Of a stretch of DNA of 32,161 nt, positions 22,862 through 29,897 are shown piece after piece. Where the stretch lies: the NCBI RefSeq assembly GCF_004521915.1, contig NZ_SDKD01000036.1:1-32161 (forward strand), written 5' to 3'. This stretch comes from Brevibacillus migulae. Its GTDB lineage: Bacteria > Bacillota > Bacilli > Brevibacillales > Brevibacillaceae. The notes under the pieces were generated by a model, which was given only the letters and a program-made list of their open reading frames with translations, did no database searches and was not told the DNA's origin. Made by a program: the position numbers and the translations under genes. The stretch's first letter is position 1. Each line of letters begins with the position of its first letter.

Positions 22862-22887
22862 AAAAAACCGCTCCAACAAAGGAACGG
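22862..22887 (-). terminator. Terminator of the 32-residue membrane peptide gene
   Basis: Leftward CCGTTCC and GGAGCGG pair (one wobble) around a 6-base loop, followed by TTTTTT. Confidence 0.75.
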
Positions 22888-22901
22888 CCCGTTGCGAAAC
22901 G

Positions 22902-23000
22902 CTATTCATCTTTGCGAGAATAAGCTTTATTGGTCACCCAAATGGTCAAACCGATGATTACTACAAACAAGATGATAACGCCGTAAATCACCGAACTCAT
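22902..23000 (-). CDS. Single-span membrane peptide, 32 residues (YtzI-like)
   Basis: An ATG at 22998-23000 with GGAGGA 9 bases upstream opens a 32-residue frame: MSSVIYGV, then a hydrophobic span (about residues 4-22), then WVTNKAYSRKDE. The NKAYSRK end resembles the YtzI-type small proteins of Bacillus (xxxxKAYSYKHT), a tentative match. It is a complete transcription unit: promoter TTGTCT-N17-TATAAT at 23047-23075 and a terminator 15 bases after the stop. Function unknown; expected to sit in the cytoplasmic membrane with a short charged tail. Confidence 0.75.
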   Translation of the reverse strand: MSSVIYGVIILFVVIIGLTIWVTNKAYSRKDE

Positions 23001-23046
23001 GACGCAGTGTCCTCCATATTTGTCCGCATTCAAAAACGCAGTTCTC

Positions 23047-23075
23047 ATTATAAAGGAATGCGATTCCGCAGACAA
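23047..23075 (-). promoter_or_regulatory. Promoter of the 32-residue membrane peptide gene
   Basis: Leftward TTGTCT (23070-23075), 17 bases, perfect TATAAT (23047-23052). The start falls about 40 bases before the ATG. Confidence 0.7.
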
Positions 23076-23110
23076 TGGTAAAGCACCGTTCGGCAGATTG
23101 CTGCCAGTGA

Positions 23111-23575
23111 TTACTTCTCGATTTTCATCGAGATGTTATACGTTTTTGTCTTGGTGTCCAGGGTAATAGTAGCACCCAGCTCTTGTACCACGAAGCCGAG
23201 CGGAACCAATACCGCCCCTTGTGTAGGACGTGCAACGCCAGGAACTTTTACCACTTTGCCGTTTTTATAGGCAACCGGGTTGTCTTGGAAAATGCGGATC
23301 GCCAAATCATTTCCTTTTGCGATCAATACGGATTTGCTCACGTTATCCCAAGCAGCTGTGCCGCCCAGAGCAAGCGCCAATGCACTCGCGTTTACATAGG
23401 TGACTCCATTGTAGCTGACAGGCGCTTGCGGCAGATTGATCGGTTTGCCGTTCAAAAGCACCTTAATTGGTTGGTTTGCAGCAGCGCTTGCAGGTTGCTG
23501 TGCCAAAGCTTGGCCAGCCACTCCCCCGGTAAGCAAAGCTGCTGTCAAAAGAAGCACTGGTAATTTGCGTAACAT
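23111..23575 (-). CDS. Secreted copper amine oxidase N-terminal-like domain protein
   Basis: 154 residues. Residues 1-25 form a cleavable signal peptide (MLRKLPVLLLTAALLTGGVAGQALA, with an ALA cleavage site). The remainder is one Cu_amine_oxidN1-type (stalk) domain: IKVLLNGKPINLPQAPVSYNGVTYVNASALALALGG, WDNVSKSVLIAKG, and AVLVPLGFVVQELGATITLDTKTKTYNI. In Bacillales these domains are extracellular modules often joined to other domains; a protein with only the module is common, and no enzyme domain is present. Start ATG with AAGGGAGTG upstream. The role is unknown; a cell-wall or matrix-binding function is inference. Single-gene unit. Confidence 0.8.
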   Translation of the reverse strand: MLRKLPVLLLTAALLTGGVAGQALAQQPASAAANQPIKVLLNGKPINLPQAPVSYNGVTYVNASALALALGGTAAWDNVSKSVLIAKGNDLAIRIFQDNPVAYKNGKVVKVPGVARPTQGAVLVPLGFVVQELGATITLDTKTKTYNISMKIEK

Positions 23576-23782
23576 GTTTGTAACACTCCCTTAATTATAA
23601 GTAAAAGATAGGTTCAACTATGTTCTATTCCACAACAGGAAAATATATCCTTCCTCAATTTTAAACTTTTTTTACAACATTTTCATTGGAAATTAACTTT
23701 TTCCCGCGAACAAATGTTTTTGTGCACAACCTGTGGATAATACTGTTGATAAGTCATTTCATGCTTGAAGGGACTGAGTGTT

Positions 23783-24022
23783 TTGGCTGAAGACCGCTAT
23801 TTTTTGATCTATCAGGAAGCGAGTGAAGAAGAGTGCCTCCTTACCGTTCAGCCTTATGATGACGAACAGGCTCTGGCTGAGGCCATCAATCACCTGGAGA
23901 GCAAGCAGCTGCATGAATACACTTTGATCAAGGGGCGTAAAATGAAAGCCCATTTGCGGGTAGCCATAGACCTAACCGAAGAGGAGAACGAGGCGGATGC
24001 TCCTCCCCCGCCTGCGGAATGA
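23783..24022 (+). CDS. Small acidic protein of unknown function
   Basis: 79 residues from a TTG start at 23783, preceded by GAAGGGA about 10 bases upstream; the frame is open back to a TTG at 23765 that overlaps this site, so the shorter start is preferred. The text is AEDRYFLIYQEASEEECLLTVQPYDDEQALAEAINHLES followed by QLHEYTLIKGRKMKAHLRVAIDL and an acidic, Pro-rich tail (EENEADAPPPPAE). It looks like a small alpha/beta cytoplasmic protein; no membrane segment or motif is recognised. It lies rightward before clpP, separated by about 130 bases with the CtsR-controlled promoter, so it is a separate unit. Confidence 0.65.
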   Translation: MAEDRYFLIYQEASEEECLLTVQPYDDEQALAEAINHLESKQLHEYTLIKGRKMKAHLRVAIDLTEEENEADAPPPPAE

Positions 24023-24097
24023 AACGGCAGTCTGGCGTATACAATGTTTAAAGTTGCTCATTTTTGGGATTACTGAGAAGAGGATTTTGCCCTTTCG

Positions 24098-24127
24098 TTT
24101 GACCTTTATTGACCAATTGTGTATGAT
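24098..24127 (+). promoter_or_regulatory. CtsR operator and promoter of clpP
   Basis: TTTGACCTTTATTGACC (24098-24114) is the reverse complement of GGTCAAT-AAA-GGTCAAA, matching the CtsR heptad repeat (A/GGTCAAA-N3-A/GGTCAAA) with one change. It covers the -35 TTGACC (24099-24104), which is 17 bases from TATGAT (24122-24127). clpP should therefore be de-repressed by heat and proteotoxic stress as a class III heat-shock gene. No ctsR gene is in the window. Confidence 0.85.
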
Positions 24128-24153
24128 ATTCTTGTAAAGAGAGGAGGAACGAT

Positions 24154-24753
24154 ATGCATATGAATCTTATCCCTACTGTTATTGAACAAACCAATCGCGG
24201 CGAGAGAGCGTACGACATCTACTCCCGCCTGTTAAAGGATCGCATCATTTTCCTCGGTACCCCTATCAATGATGTAGTGGCCAACAGTGTCGTTGCCCAG
24301 TTGCTCTTCTTGCAAGCGGAAGATCCGGACAAAGATATTCAACTGTACATCAATAGTCCTGGCGGTTCGATCACGGCTGGTATGGCCATTTTTGACACCA
24401 TGGAATTCATTAAACCCGATGTATCCACTTTGTGCGTAGGAATGGCTGCTTCTATGGGCGCATTCTTGCTCGCGGCTGGAGCAAAAGGAAAACGCTATGC
24501 GCTGCCAAACAGTGAAGTGATGATTCACCAGCCATTGGGAGGTGCGCAAGGTCAAGCCAGCGATATCGAAATCGCGGCAAAACGCATTCTCAAAATGCGC
24601 GACCACTTGAACAAAATCCTGTCCGAGCGTACTGGACAACCGCTCGAGCGGATTGCCAAGGATACCGATCGAGATAATTTCCTCTCTGCACAAGATGCAA
24701 AGGAATACGGTCTCATCGATGCGGTTATCTCGTCCACACCAACCGCAAAATAA
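24154..24753 (+). CDS. clpP: ATP-dependent Clp protease proteolytic subunit
   Basis: Serine peptidase of the ClpXP/ClpCP complexes; two heptameric rings degrade unfolded and tagged proteins in the cytoplasm. 199 residues. The triad is Ser100 (GMAASMGAF), His125 (MIHQPLGG) and Asp174 (KDTDRDNF), with YINSPGGSI lining the oxyanion site. Numbering is two higher than in Bacillus subtilis because the frame starts MHMNLIPTV: the first ATG is favoured by GGAGG seven bases before it, while the third residue corresponds to the usual start. The N-terminal loops take part in ATPase docking, so the extra MH could matter if made. Controlled by the CtsR site upstream; monocistronic with a terminator after the stop. 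Confidence 0.98.
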   Translation: MHMNLIPTVIEQTNRGERAYDIYSRLLKDRIIFLGTPINDVVANSVVAQLLFLQAEDPDKDIQLYINSPGGSITAGMAIFDTMEFIKPDVSTLCVGMAASMGAFLLAAGAKGKRYALPNSEVMIHQPLGGAQGQASDIEIAAKRILKMRDHLNKILSERTGQPLERIAKDTDRDNFLSAQDAKEYGLIDAVISSTPTAK

Positions 24754-24776
24754 CTGCTCAATCGGAAACGAAACGA

Positions 24777-24813
24777 AAGCCCCGGGGATAGTCAATCATC
24801 CCTGGGGCTTTTC
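24777..24813 (+). terminator. Terminator of clpP
   Basis: AAGCCCCGGGGAT (24777-24789) pairs with ATCCCTGGGGCTT (24798-24810) with one wobble, followed by TTTTC. The converging sspH gene ends 15 bases away and may share it. Confidence 0.85.
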
Positions 24814-24824
24814 TTCCGTTCCTG

Positions 24825-25004
24825 CTATTGCTCTTGCAAATCAGCGACGGCTACCACTTTTCGTTGCACCGGATTGTCTTCCTCATGCACCCTGGCCATG
24901 GCGGAATTTTCATCCACACCGTCAATCCACACCGGAGACCCTTGGTAAGTCACCGTAACCTTATCCGTAGACTGAATGATTTCTTTTGCGCGCGTGACGT
25001 TCAT
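24825..25004 (-). CDS. sspH: H-type small acid-soluble spore protein
   Basis: 59 residues, below the usual ORF cut-off. The N-terminus MNVTRAKEIIQSTDKVTVTY matches the SspH family pattern (MNxxRAKEIxxSxxxxxVTYxGxPVxI), followed by QGSPVWIDGVDENSAMARVHEEDNPVQRKVVAVADLQEQ; family proteins are of similar length. The ATG has AGGAGG about 7 bases upstream. Minor SASPs are made in the forespore late in sporulation and stored in the spore core; a SigG-type promoter was not identified with certainty. The gene directly supports a spore-forming organism. Confidence 0.92.
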   Translation of the reverse strand: MNVTRAKEIIQSTDKVTVTYQGSPVWIDGVDENSAMARVHEEDNPVQRKVVAVADLQEQ

Positions 25005-25042
25005 GTTGATCCTCCTGTTCAGATGGATGTACGCTTATGGCT

Positions 25043-25219
25043 TTATGTACCGTCTGTTTCGTTATTCATCGTGTCGGTTGTGGTTTCCTCGATTAACCCG
25101 TTTTGCAGGGTAACTTGTCCACCACCCAAGCCCTCATTGATCATTCGATCGATATCCATGAATTCCTCATCGCGGCCCTGATACAAGGAGTCATGGGAGT
25201 AAACGTCGTCCTTAGGCAT
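25043..25219 (-). CDS. Small acidic protein, 58 residues
   Basis: Not recognised. The ATG at 25217-25219 has GGAAGGAGGG five bases upstream, far better than the longer frame to 25318. The protein starts MPKDDVYSHDSLYQGRDEEF, continues DIDRMINEGLGGGQVTLQNG and ends in a Thr-rich, acidic tail (EETTTDTMNNETDGT). No membrane segment. The GLGGGQVT stretch with preceding DIDRMINE looks conserved in style, but I cannot place it in a family. It is separated from sspH by 38 bases and from crh by a terminator, so it may share a transcript with sspH, which would hint at a spore role (inference). Confidence 0.7.
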   Translation of the reverse strand: MPKDDVYSHDSLYQGRDEEFMDIDRMINEGLGGGQVTLQNGLIEETTTDTMNNETDGT

Positions 25220-25307
25220 CGAAACCCTCCTTCCCACTTTTATGGTATAGGAATGCCCCAATCGCGGCTTATCATTCATGCCTGTTATCCGAACTGCTCT
25301 ATAGAGA

Positions 25308-25342
25308 AGAAAAAACACTCCCTCTTTTGCGGACGGAAGTGT
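25308..25342 (-). terminator. Terminator after crh
   Basis: Leftward ACACTTCC and GGAGTGT pair imperfectly and are followed by TTTTTTC. It would end the rapZ-yvcK-whiA-crh transcript. Confidence 0.7.
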
Positions 25343-25359
25343 CTCTCTTGTTTCCTTTG

Positions 25360-25617
25360 TTATTCTTCTTTCGTTACCAGGTTCACCAAGCTTGCAACCG
25401 CTTGCGTAGCATCGGGCCCTTCAGCAGAAATCGTGATTTCTGTCCCTGTGCTAATCGCTAAGCTCATAATCCCCATGATGCTTTTGGCGTTTACCTTTTT
25501 GCTGTCCTTTTCTACAAATACTTCAGAGGCAAAGCGGTTCGCTTCCTGCACAAAAAACGCTGCCGGACGAGCTTGCAAGCCTGTTTTCAACTTGACCAAC
25601 ACCTGTTGTTGTACCAT
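25360..25617 (-). CDS. crh: HPr-like catabolite repression protein Crh
   Basis: 85 residues, nearly aligned with Bacillus subtilis Crh: MVQQ, KTGLQARPAAFFVQEANRF and VNAKSIMG. Position 15, where HPr has the phosphocarrier His, is Gln here, so it cannot take part in PTS sugar phosphorylation. Ser46 in NAKSIMGIMSL is kept, the site phosphorylated by HPr kinase; Crh-Ser-P is a co-repressor for CcpA. The start is ATG with GAGGAGGT upstream. Last gene of the rapZ-yvcK-whiA-crh cluster, as in Bacillus subtilis, linking carbon control with YvcK. Confidence 0.95.
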   Translation of the reverse strand: MVQQQVLVKLKTGLQARPAAFFVQEANRFASEVFVEKDSKKVNAKSIMGIMSLAISTGTEITISAEGPDATQAVASLVNLVTKEE

Positions 25618-25681
25618 GGCTGTACCTCCTCTTTCCCAGACTCAGTCCTTTTATTATACCATTATACTGGAAATAAACATT

Positions 25682-26614
25682 TTATTTTTCTCGCAATTTC
25701 TCGGCAATTTCATTAATTTTTCTCAGCCGGTGATTGATCCCCGATTTGCTGACAATACCGCTTGGGATCATTTCCCCCAGCTCTTTCAGATTGATATCGG
25801 GATGCAGCAAGCGCAATTCGGCTACTTCGCGCAGTCGATCCGGCAGATTGGCCAATCCCATTTCGCGTTGGATGAGCTGGATGTTCTCCATTTGTCGGGC
25901 GGCCGCATTCACCGTCTTGTTGATGTTCGCGATTTCGCAATTATGCAGCCGGTTCACAGAGTTGCGCATATCCTTGACGATCCGGATATCCTCAAAATAA
26001 AACAACGCTTGATGCGCACCGATCAGACTTAAAAACTCCGTGATTTTTTCGCCTTCCTTGATGTACATCACGTAGCCTTTTTTGCGCTCAATGCATTTGG
26101 CGTTCATTTTATAGCGATTGGCCAGCTTGGTCAAAGCTTGGCAAAAATCCTGGTAAGCCGTAAAAATCTCCAAATGGTAGCTCGATGCCTCCGGATGGTT
26201 AACCGATCCCCCTGCGAGAAAAGCCCCCCGCAAATACGCGGCCCTGCAGCAGGAAGACTTGATCAGCTCAGTGGAGATTCCCGGGTAAAAGGATAGATTT
26301 TGGTCCATAATCTTCAAATCATCCAGGATTTCCCGCGCTTGGTGGGGAATCCGCACAATATATACGTTGTTTTTCTTCAGACGCATTTTCTTGCGGACAA
26401 GCAGCTCCGTATGCACCTGAAACACTTTCTTGATGAGGGAATAGATGCGTCTGGCAATCGCTGCATTTTCCGTAGAGACATCCAAGACGAATCGTCCTGC
26501 TCCAAAATGAATGCTCCCATTCATCCGGATCAATGCAGCAAGCTCAGCACGACTGCAGCATTCTTCGCCTTCCAGCATCGTTAATTCTTTTTTGGTATGC
26601 GCAGCGAACGACAA
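25682..26614 (-). CDS. whiA: DNA-binding protein WhiA
   Basis: 310 residues from a TTG start at 26612-26614, chosen because AAGGAG lies 8 bases upstream and the resulting MSFAAHTKKELTMLE matches the known N-terminus; the GTG three codons earlier abuts the site directly. N-terminal LAGLIDADG-like domain (about 20-180): CCSRAELAALIRMNGSIHF, SCCRAAYLRGAFLAGGSVNHPEASYHLEI. The C-terminal HTH (about 215-305) has NCEIANINKTVNAAARQMENI, LPDRLREVAELRLLHPDINLKELGEMI, SGINHRLRKINEIAEKLR. WhiA is a transcription factor for sporulation in Streptomyces and affects cell division and chromosome segregation in Bacillus. Lies between yvcK and crh. Confidence 0.96.
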   Translation of the reverse strand: MSFAAHTKKELTMLEGEECCSRAELAALIRMNGSIHFGAGRFVLDVSTENAAIARRIYSLIKKVFQVHTELLVRKKMRLKKNNVYIVRIPHQAREILDDLKIMDQNLSFYPGISTELIKSSCCRAAYLRGAFLAGGSVNHPEASSYHLEIFTAYQDFCQALTKLANRYKMNAKCIERKKGYVMYIKEGEKITEFLSLIGAHQALFYFEDIRIVKDMRNSVNRLHNCEIANINKTVNAAARQMENIQLIQREMGLANLPDRLREVAELRLLHPDINLKELGEMIPSGIVSKSGINHRLRKINEIAEKLREK

Positions 26615-26684
26615 GTGTCTCACTCCTTCCTCGGGGTCTGCTATGGCTGAACGCTGTCATGCCCCGTGGCGCCGTGGTGCAACC

Positions 26685-27692
26685 TCATTCATTCCCCGCC
26701 ATACGCTTCTTCTGTTTCGGCAGCAGTGCGACGACTTCCTTGCTGACAACACGAGCGTTATGACGTAGATAGCCACCCTCAAAAGTAACGAGCGATTTGG
26801 CTACAATGTTGAGATTCAGCGCTTGTAATCGATCAAAATCAAAGAAGACAGGGGTAGCCCCTTTTTCTGCATACTTTTCTAACACGCGCGGCGGAATCTC
26901 CGCGGAATTCACAATAATTGTATCGAGAAACGGCTCTCCTACGTGATCATAGAGGGCATCTACATGATCAGCCGCAGAATACCCGTCTGTTTCTCCAGGT
27001 TGGGTCATCACATTGCAAATATATACCTTTTGCGCAGAAGAGCGCTTGATTTCCTCGTATAGGCCTTTTACCAGCAGATTCGGCAAAATGCTTGTATAGA
27101 GACTGCCTGGGCCGATCAGGATGAGATCCGCCTGTGCGATCGCAACCAATGCTTCGTCCAATGGGACCGCATCGACCGGATCCAAAAATACTCGTCTGAT
27201 TCGTTTTCCGGCAAGCGGAATTTGTGATTCTCCCTCTACGATCGACCCGTCTGCCATCTCCGCTTTCAGCAGGATGGATTGGGTAGATGCAGGCAACACA
27301 TCCCCGCGTACCGCAAGAACACCGCTCAGCATTTTTACTGCTGAGACAAAATCGCCGGTGATCTCATTCATCGCCGCAAGCAATAGATTTCCCAAATTAT
27401 GGCCAGCCAATCCGTTTCCATTTTTGAAACGATGCTGCATCAGTTTTTCCATCAGCGGTTCTGTATCTGCTAGTGCCGTCAGTACATTGCGAATATCGCC
27501 GGGAGGAAGCATATCCATCTCTTCCCGCAATCGCCCTGAGCTTCCTCCATCATCAGCCACAGTGACGATCGCGGTAATATGTACTTCCTCCTGTTTTAAC
27601 CCCCGCAACAAAACGGACAGACCCGTACCACCGCCAACCACGACAACGCGAAGCAATTCATCCGATTGCTTCCCCATTCTCCCTGTTGACAT
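26685..27692 (-). CDS. yvcK: Gluconeogenesis factor YvcK (CofD-like)
   Basis: 335 residues, UPF0052/CofD-like fold. Near the N-terminus RVVVVGGGTGLSVLLRGLK binds a nucleotide-sugar ligand (UDP-GlcNAc in studied homologues), followed by VTVADDGGSSGRLR, PPGDIRNVLTALA and NLLLAAMNEITGDF. Required in Bacillus subtilis for growth on gluconeogenic carbon sources and for normal cell shape via PBP1 localisation. The start ATG has GAGGTGA upstream. It overlaps no neighbour: 78 bases from rapZ and about 70 from whiA. A longer N-terminus (MSTGRMGKQSDELL) precedes the usual start and is slightly extended. Confidence 0.94.
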   Translation of the reverse strand: MSTGRMGKQSDELLRVVVVGGGTGLSVLLRGLKQEEVHITAIVTVADDGGSSGRLREEMDMLPPGDIRNVLTALADTEPLMEKLMQHRFKNGNGLAGHNLGNLLLAAMNEITGDFVSAVKMLSGVLAVRGDVLPASTQSILLKAEMADGSIVEGESQIPLAGKRIRRVFLDPVDAVPLDEALVAIAQADLILIGPGSLYTSILPNLLVKGLYEEIKRSSAQKVYICNVMTQPGETDGYSAADHVDALYDHVGEPFLDTIIVNSAEIPPRVLEKYAEKGATPVFFDFDRLQALNLNIVAKSLVTFEGGYLRHNARVVSKEVVALLPKQKKRMAGNE

Positions 27693-27770
27693 ATGTCACC
27701 TCGTTTTCTCCTCATGAGAATGCTTGTATCTCTTACATGCTGGCAGTGAATCATTTAACCCATTCTATGC

Positions 27771-28646
27771 CTATTTGCTTTTTTCCATGTCTCGGTGGCT
27801 GACACGCACCGCGTAATCCTTTGCGAACGTTTTGCCAAGATGCTCTGTGATCGCGACAGAGCGGTGCTTTCCGCCGGTGCAGCCAATCCCGATCACCAGC
27901 TGATTCTTGCCTTCCTTTTGATAATGAGGAATCAGGAAGGACAGTAAATCGATCAGCTTTGTGAGGAATTCTTCTGTATCTGGTTGGTTCATCACATAAT
28001 CAAACACTTCTGCATCACAGCCTGTTTTGGGCCGTAGCTCATCCACATAATGCGGATTCGGCAAAAACCGGACATCGAACAGGAGGTCTACATCGATTGG
28101 CGTTCCGTATTTGAACCCGAAGGATAGTACATTAATAGTCAAGGATGACGTTTGTTGTGTGTATTGCGTGACAATTTTTTCACGCAGCTGGGCCGGCTTC
28201 ATCTGACTCGTATCCACGATCTGGTGAGCGCGCCCTTTCATTTCCTGCAGCAGCCTGCGCTCCGCATGGATTCCTTCCAGCGGCGAACCATTTGGCGATA
28301 GCGGATGGCGTCTGCGGGTCTCTTTATATCGGGAAACAAGCGTCTGGTCATTCGCATCCAGATACAGGATGTGAAATGCGATGCCCTCTGTCTCGTTTAT
28401 GCTGTCAATCGCTTCTTGCAAGCTGTCAAAAAACTCGCGGCTGCGCAAATCGACGACCAAGGCTACTCGCTCAATCCCGCCGCCTGATTGCTTGATCAAA
28501 TCCGCAAATTTGGGGATCAGAATGGGTGGCAAATTGTCCACGCAAAAAAAGCCAAGATCTTCAAGGCTCTGTACGGCCACCGTTTTCCCAGCCCCGGACA
28601 TCCCTGTGATGATCAGCAAATTAATCGCTTTCTTGTTTTCTTCCAT
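27771..28646 (-). CDS. rapZ: RNase adapter / nucleotide-binding protein RapZ (YvcJ)
   Basis: 291 residues. The Walker A P-loop is GMSGAGKT at residues 15-22; a Walker B-like DLRSREF follows about residue 66. Family blocks include FCVDNLPPILIPKF, ILYLDANDQTLVSRYKETRRRHPL, LSFGFKYGTP, DVRFLPNPHYVDELRPKTG and the C-terminal IGIGCTGGKHRSVAITEHL. In Escherichia coli RapZ guides RNase E to GlmZ; Bacillus YvcJ hydrolyses GTP and affects competence. The ATG has AGAGGAGG about 10 bases upstream. First gene of the cluster with yvcK and whiA; in Bacillus subtilis a Nudix gene (yvcI) lies between trxB and yvcJ, absent here. Confidence 0.96.
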   Translation of the reverse strand: MEENKKAINLLIITGMSGAGKTVAVQSLEDLGFFCVDNLPPILIPKFADLIKQSGGGIERVALVVDLRSREFFDSLQEAIDSINETEGIAFHILYLDANDQTLVSRYKETRRRHPLSPNGSPLEGIHAERRLLQEMKGRAHQIVDTSQMKPAQLREKIVTQYTQQTSSLTINVLSFGFKYGTPIDVDLLFDVRFLPNPHYVDELRPKTGCDAEVFDYVMNQPDTEEFLTKLIDLLSFLIPHYQKEGKNQLVIGIGCTGGKHRSVAITEHLGKTFAKDYAVRVSHRDMEKSK

Positions 28647-28747
28647 TCTCTATCCGCCTCCTCTGACCCTTCTTTAAGAATACCACAATGCCTTGCGCAA
28701 TCGAACAAGTTTTGTCATCCAACAAAATCTTGGCAATCTTATTTTGA

Positions 28748-28782
28748 CAAAAAAATGGCGTGGCCGACGTTCCAGCCACGCA
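28748..28782 (-). terminator. Terminator of trxB
   Basis: Leftward GCGTGGC and GCCACGC pair around a 10-base loop, then CATTTTTTTG. It isolates trxB from rapZ. Confidence 0.85.
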
Positions 28783-28862
28783 AATTGTTTATATAGATAA
28801 GGGGGTCAATTCATCGTAGTACCATCTTATCCCTTTTATATTTCACCAGTGTTACAAAACGG

Positions 28863-29825
28863 TTAAGACATTGTGACATTTTCTTCTTTCAAACGCTCAT
28901 CCAATGCTTCCACGTAGTGTTGAGCCGCTTGAGCTGCGATAGAACCGTCGCCCGTAGCCGTCACAACCTGGCGCAGCATTTTTTCACGGACATCTCCTGC
29001 CGCGAAAATTCCTTTTACTTTTGTGCGCATGTTCTCATCCGTCAATACATAGCCAGCTTCATTGGTAATGCCCAATCCGCGTACGCTCTCGGTCAATGGG
29101 TCCATCCCCACGTAAATGAAGATCCCGTTCGCTGCAAATTCGCTTTGCTCGCCTGTTTTCACATTTTCCAACAGCAGGCTTTGCACAACATTTTCACCGC
29201 GGATTTCTTTGACGACTGTATCCCAGATCACTTCGATTTTCACATTTTCGAAGGCTCGTTTTTGCAGAATTTTTTGCGCACGGAATTCGTTGCGACGGTG
29301 AATGATGGTGACTTTGCTCGCAAAGCGAGTCAGGAACACCGCTTCTTCTACAGCTGAGTCTCCGCCGCCGACTACGACCAATTCTTTGTTGCGGAAGAAT
29401 GCCCCGTCACAGACCGCACAATATGAAACACCGCGGCCGGACAGTTCTTTTTCACCCGGCACGCCAAGCAGGCGGTGTTCCGCACCGGTTGCCACGATGA
29501 CGGATTTTGCGAGATATTCCTTATCGCCGGCACGCACGATTTTGTAAGGGTCGCCATCCACGATTTCCTTGATCTCGCCATAGGCGTACTCCGCTCCGAA
29601 TTTCTGCGCATGCTCAAACATTTTGGTAGAGAGATCTGGCCCCAGGATATGGCCAAACCCCGGGTAGTTTTCGATCTCTTCCGTATTGGCCATTTGCCCG
29701 CCCGGAATTCCTCTTTCCAGCATCAAGGTGGACATATTGGCACGAGACGTATATACGGCTGCAGTCATCCCTGCTGGTCCTGCTCCTGCGATAATGACAT
29801 CATAGATCTTTTGTTGATCACTCAT
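28863..29825 (-). CDS. trxB: Thioredoxin reductase
   Basis: NADPH:thioredoxin oxidoreductase, FAD flavoprotein of 320 residues. FAD site IIAGAGPAGMTAAVY near the N-terminus, redox pair Cys136 and Cys139 in SYCAVCDGAFF, NADPH motif VVGGGDSAVEEA with the HRRNEFRA specificity loop, and the C-terminal FAD-binding GIFAAGDVREK followed by QVVTATGDGSIAA. The start ATG has TTGGAGGG about 9 bases upstream. A good promoter overlaps the stop of the upstream TPR gene, and a terminator follows, so trxB can be expressed alone. Maintains cytoplasmic thiol balance. Confidence 0.97.
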   Translation of the reverse strand: MSDQQKIYDVIIAGAGPAGMTAAVYTSRANMSTLMLERGIPGGQMANTEEIENYPGFGHILGPDLSTKMFEHAQKFGAEYAYGEIKEIVDGDPYKIVRAGDKEYLAKSVIVATGAEHRLLGVPGEKELSGRGVSYCAVCDGAFFRNKELVVVGGGDSAVEEAVFLTRFASKVTIIHRRNEFRAQKILQKRAFENVKIEVIWDTVVKEIRGENVVQSLLLENVKTGEQSEFAANGIFIYVGMDPLTESVRGLGITNEAGYVLTDENMRTKVKGIFAAGDVREKMLRQVVTATGDGSIAAQAAQHYVEALDERLKEENVTMS

Positions 29826-29868
29826 GCTCCACGCCCTCCAATAAAACCAACTTTTTTACTTTATACTT

Positions 29869-29897
29869 ATTATAAAATTGTAATCGATTTAAATCAA
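29869..29897 (-). promoter_or_regulatory. Promoter of trxB
   Basis: Leftward TTGATT (29892-29897), 17 bases, perfect TATAAT (29869-29874). The -35 lies inside the last codons of the TPR-protein gene. Confidence 0.7.

Noticed and set aside
23732..23740. TGTGGATAA, a perfect DnaA box
   Set aside because: A single box without a cluster, A/T-rich unwinding element, or dnaA/dnaN nearby; likely chance. The window's last bases (TGTGGATA) are a similar partial match with no support either.
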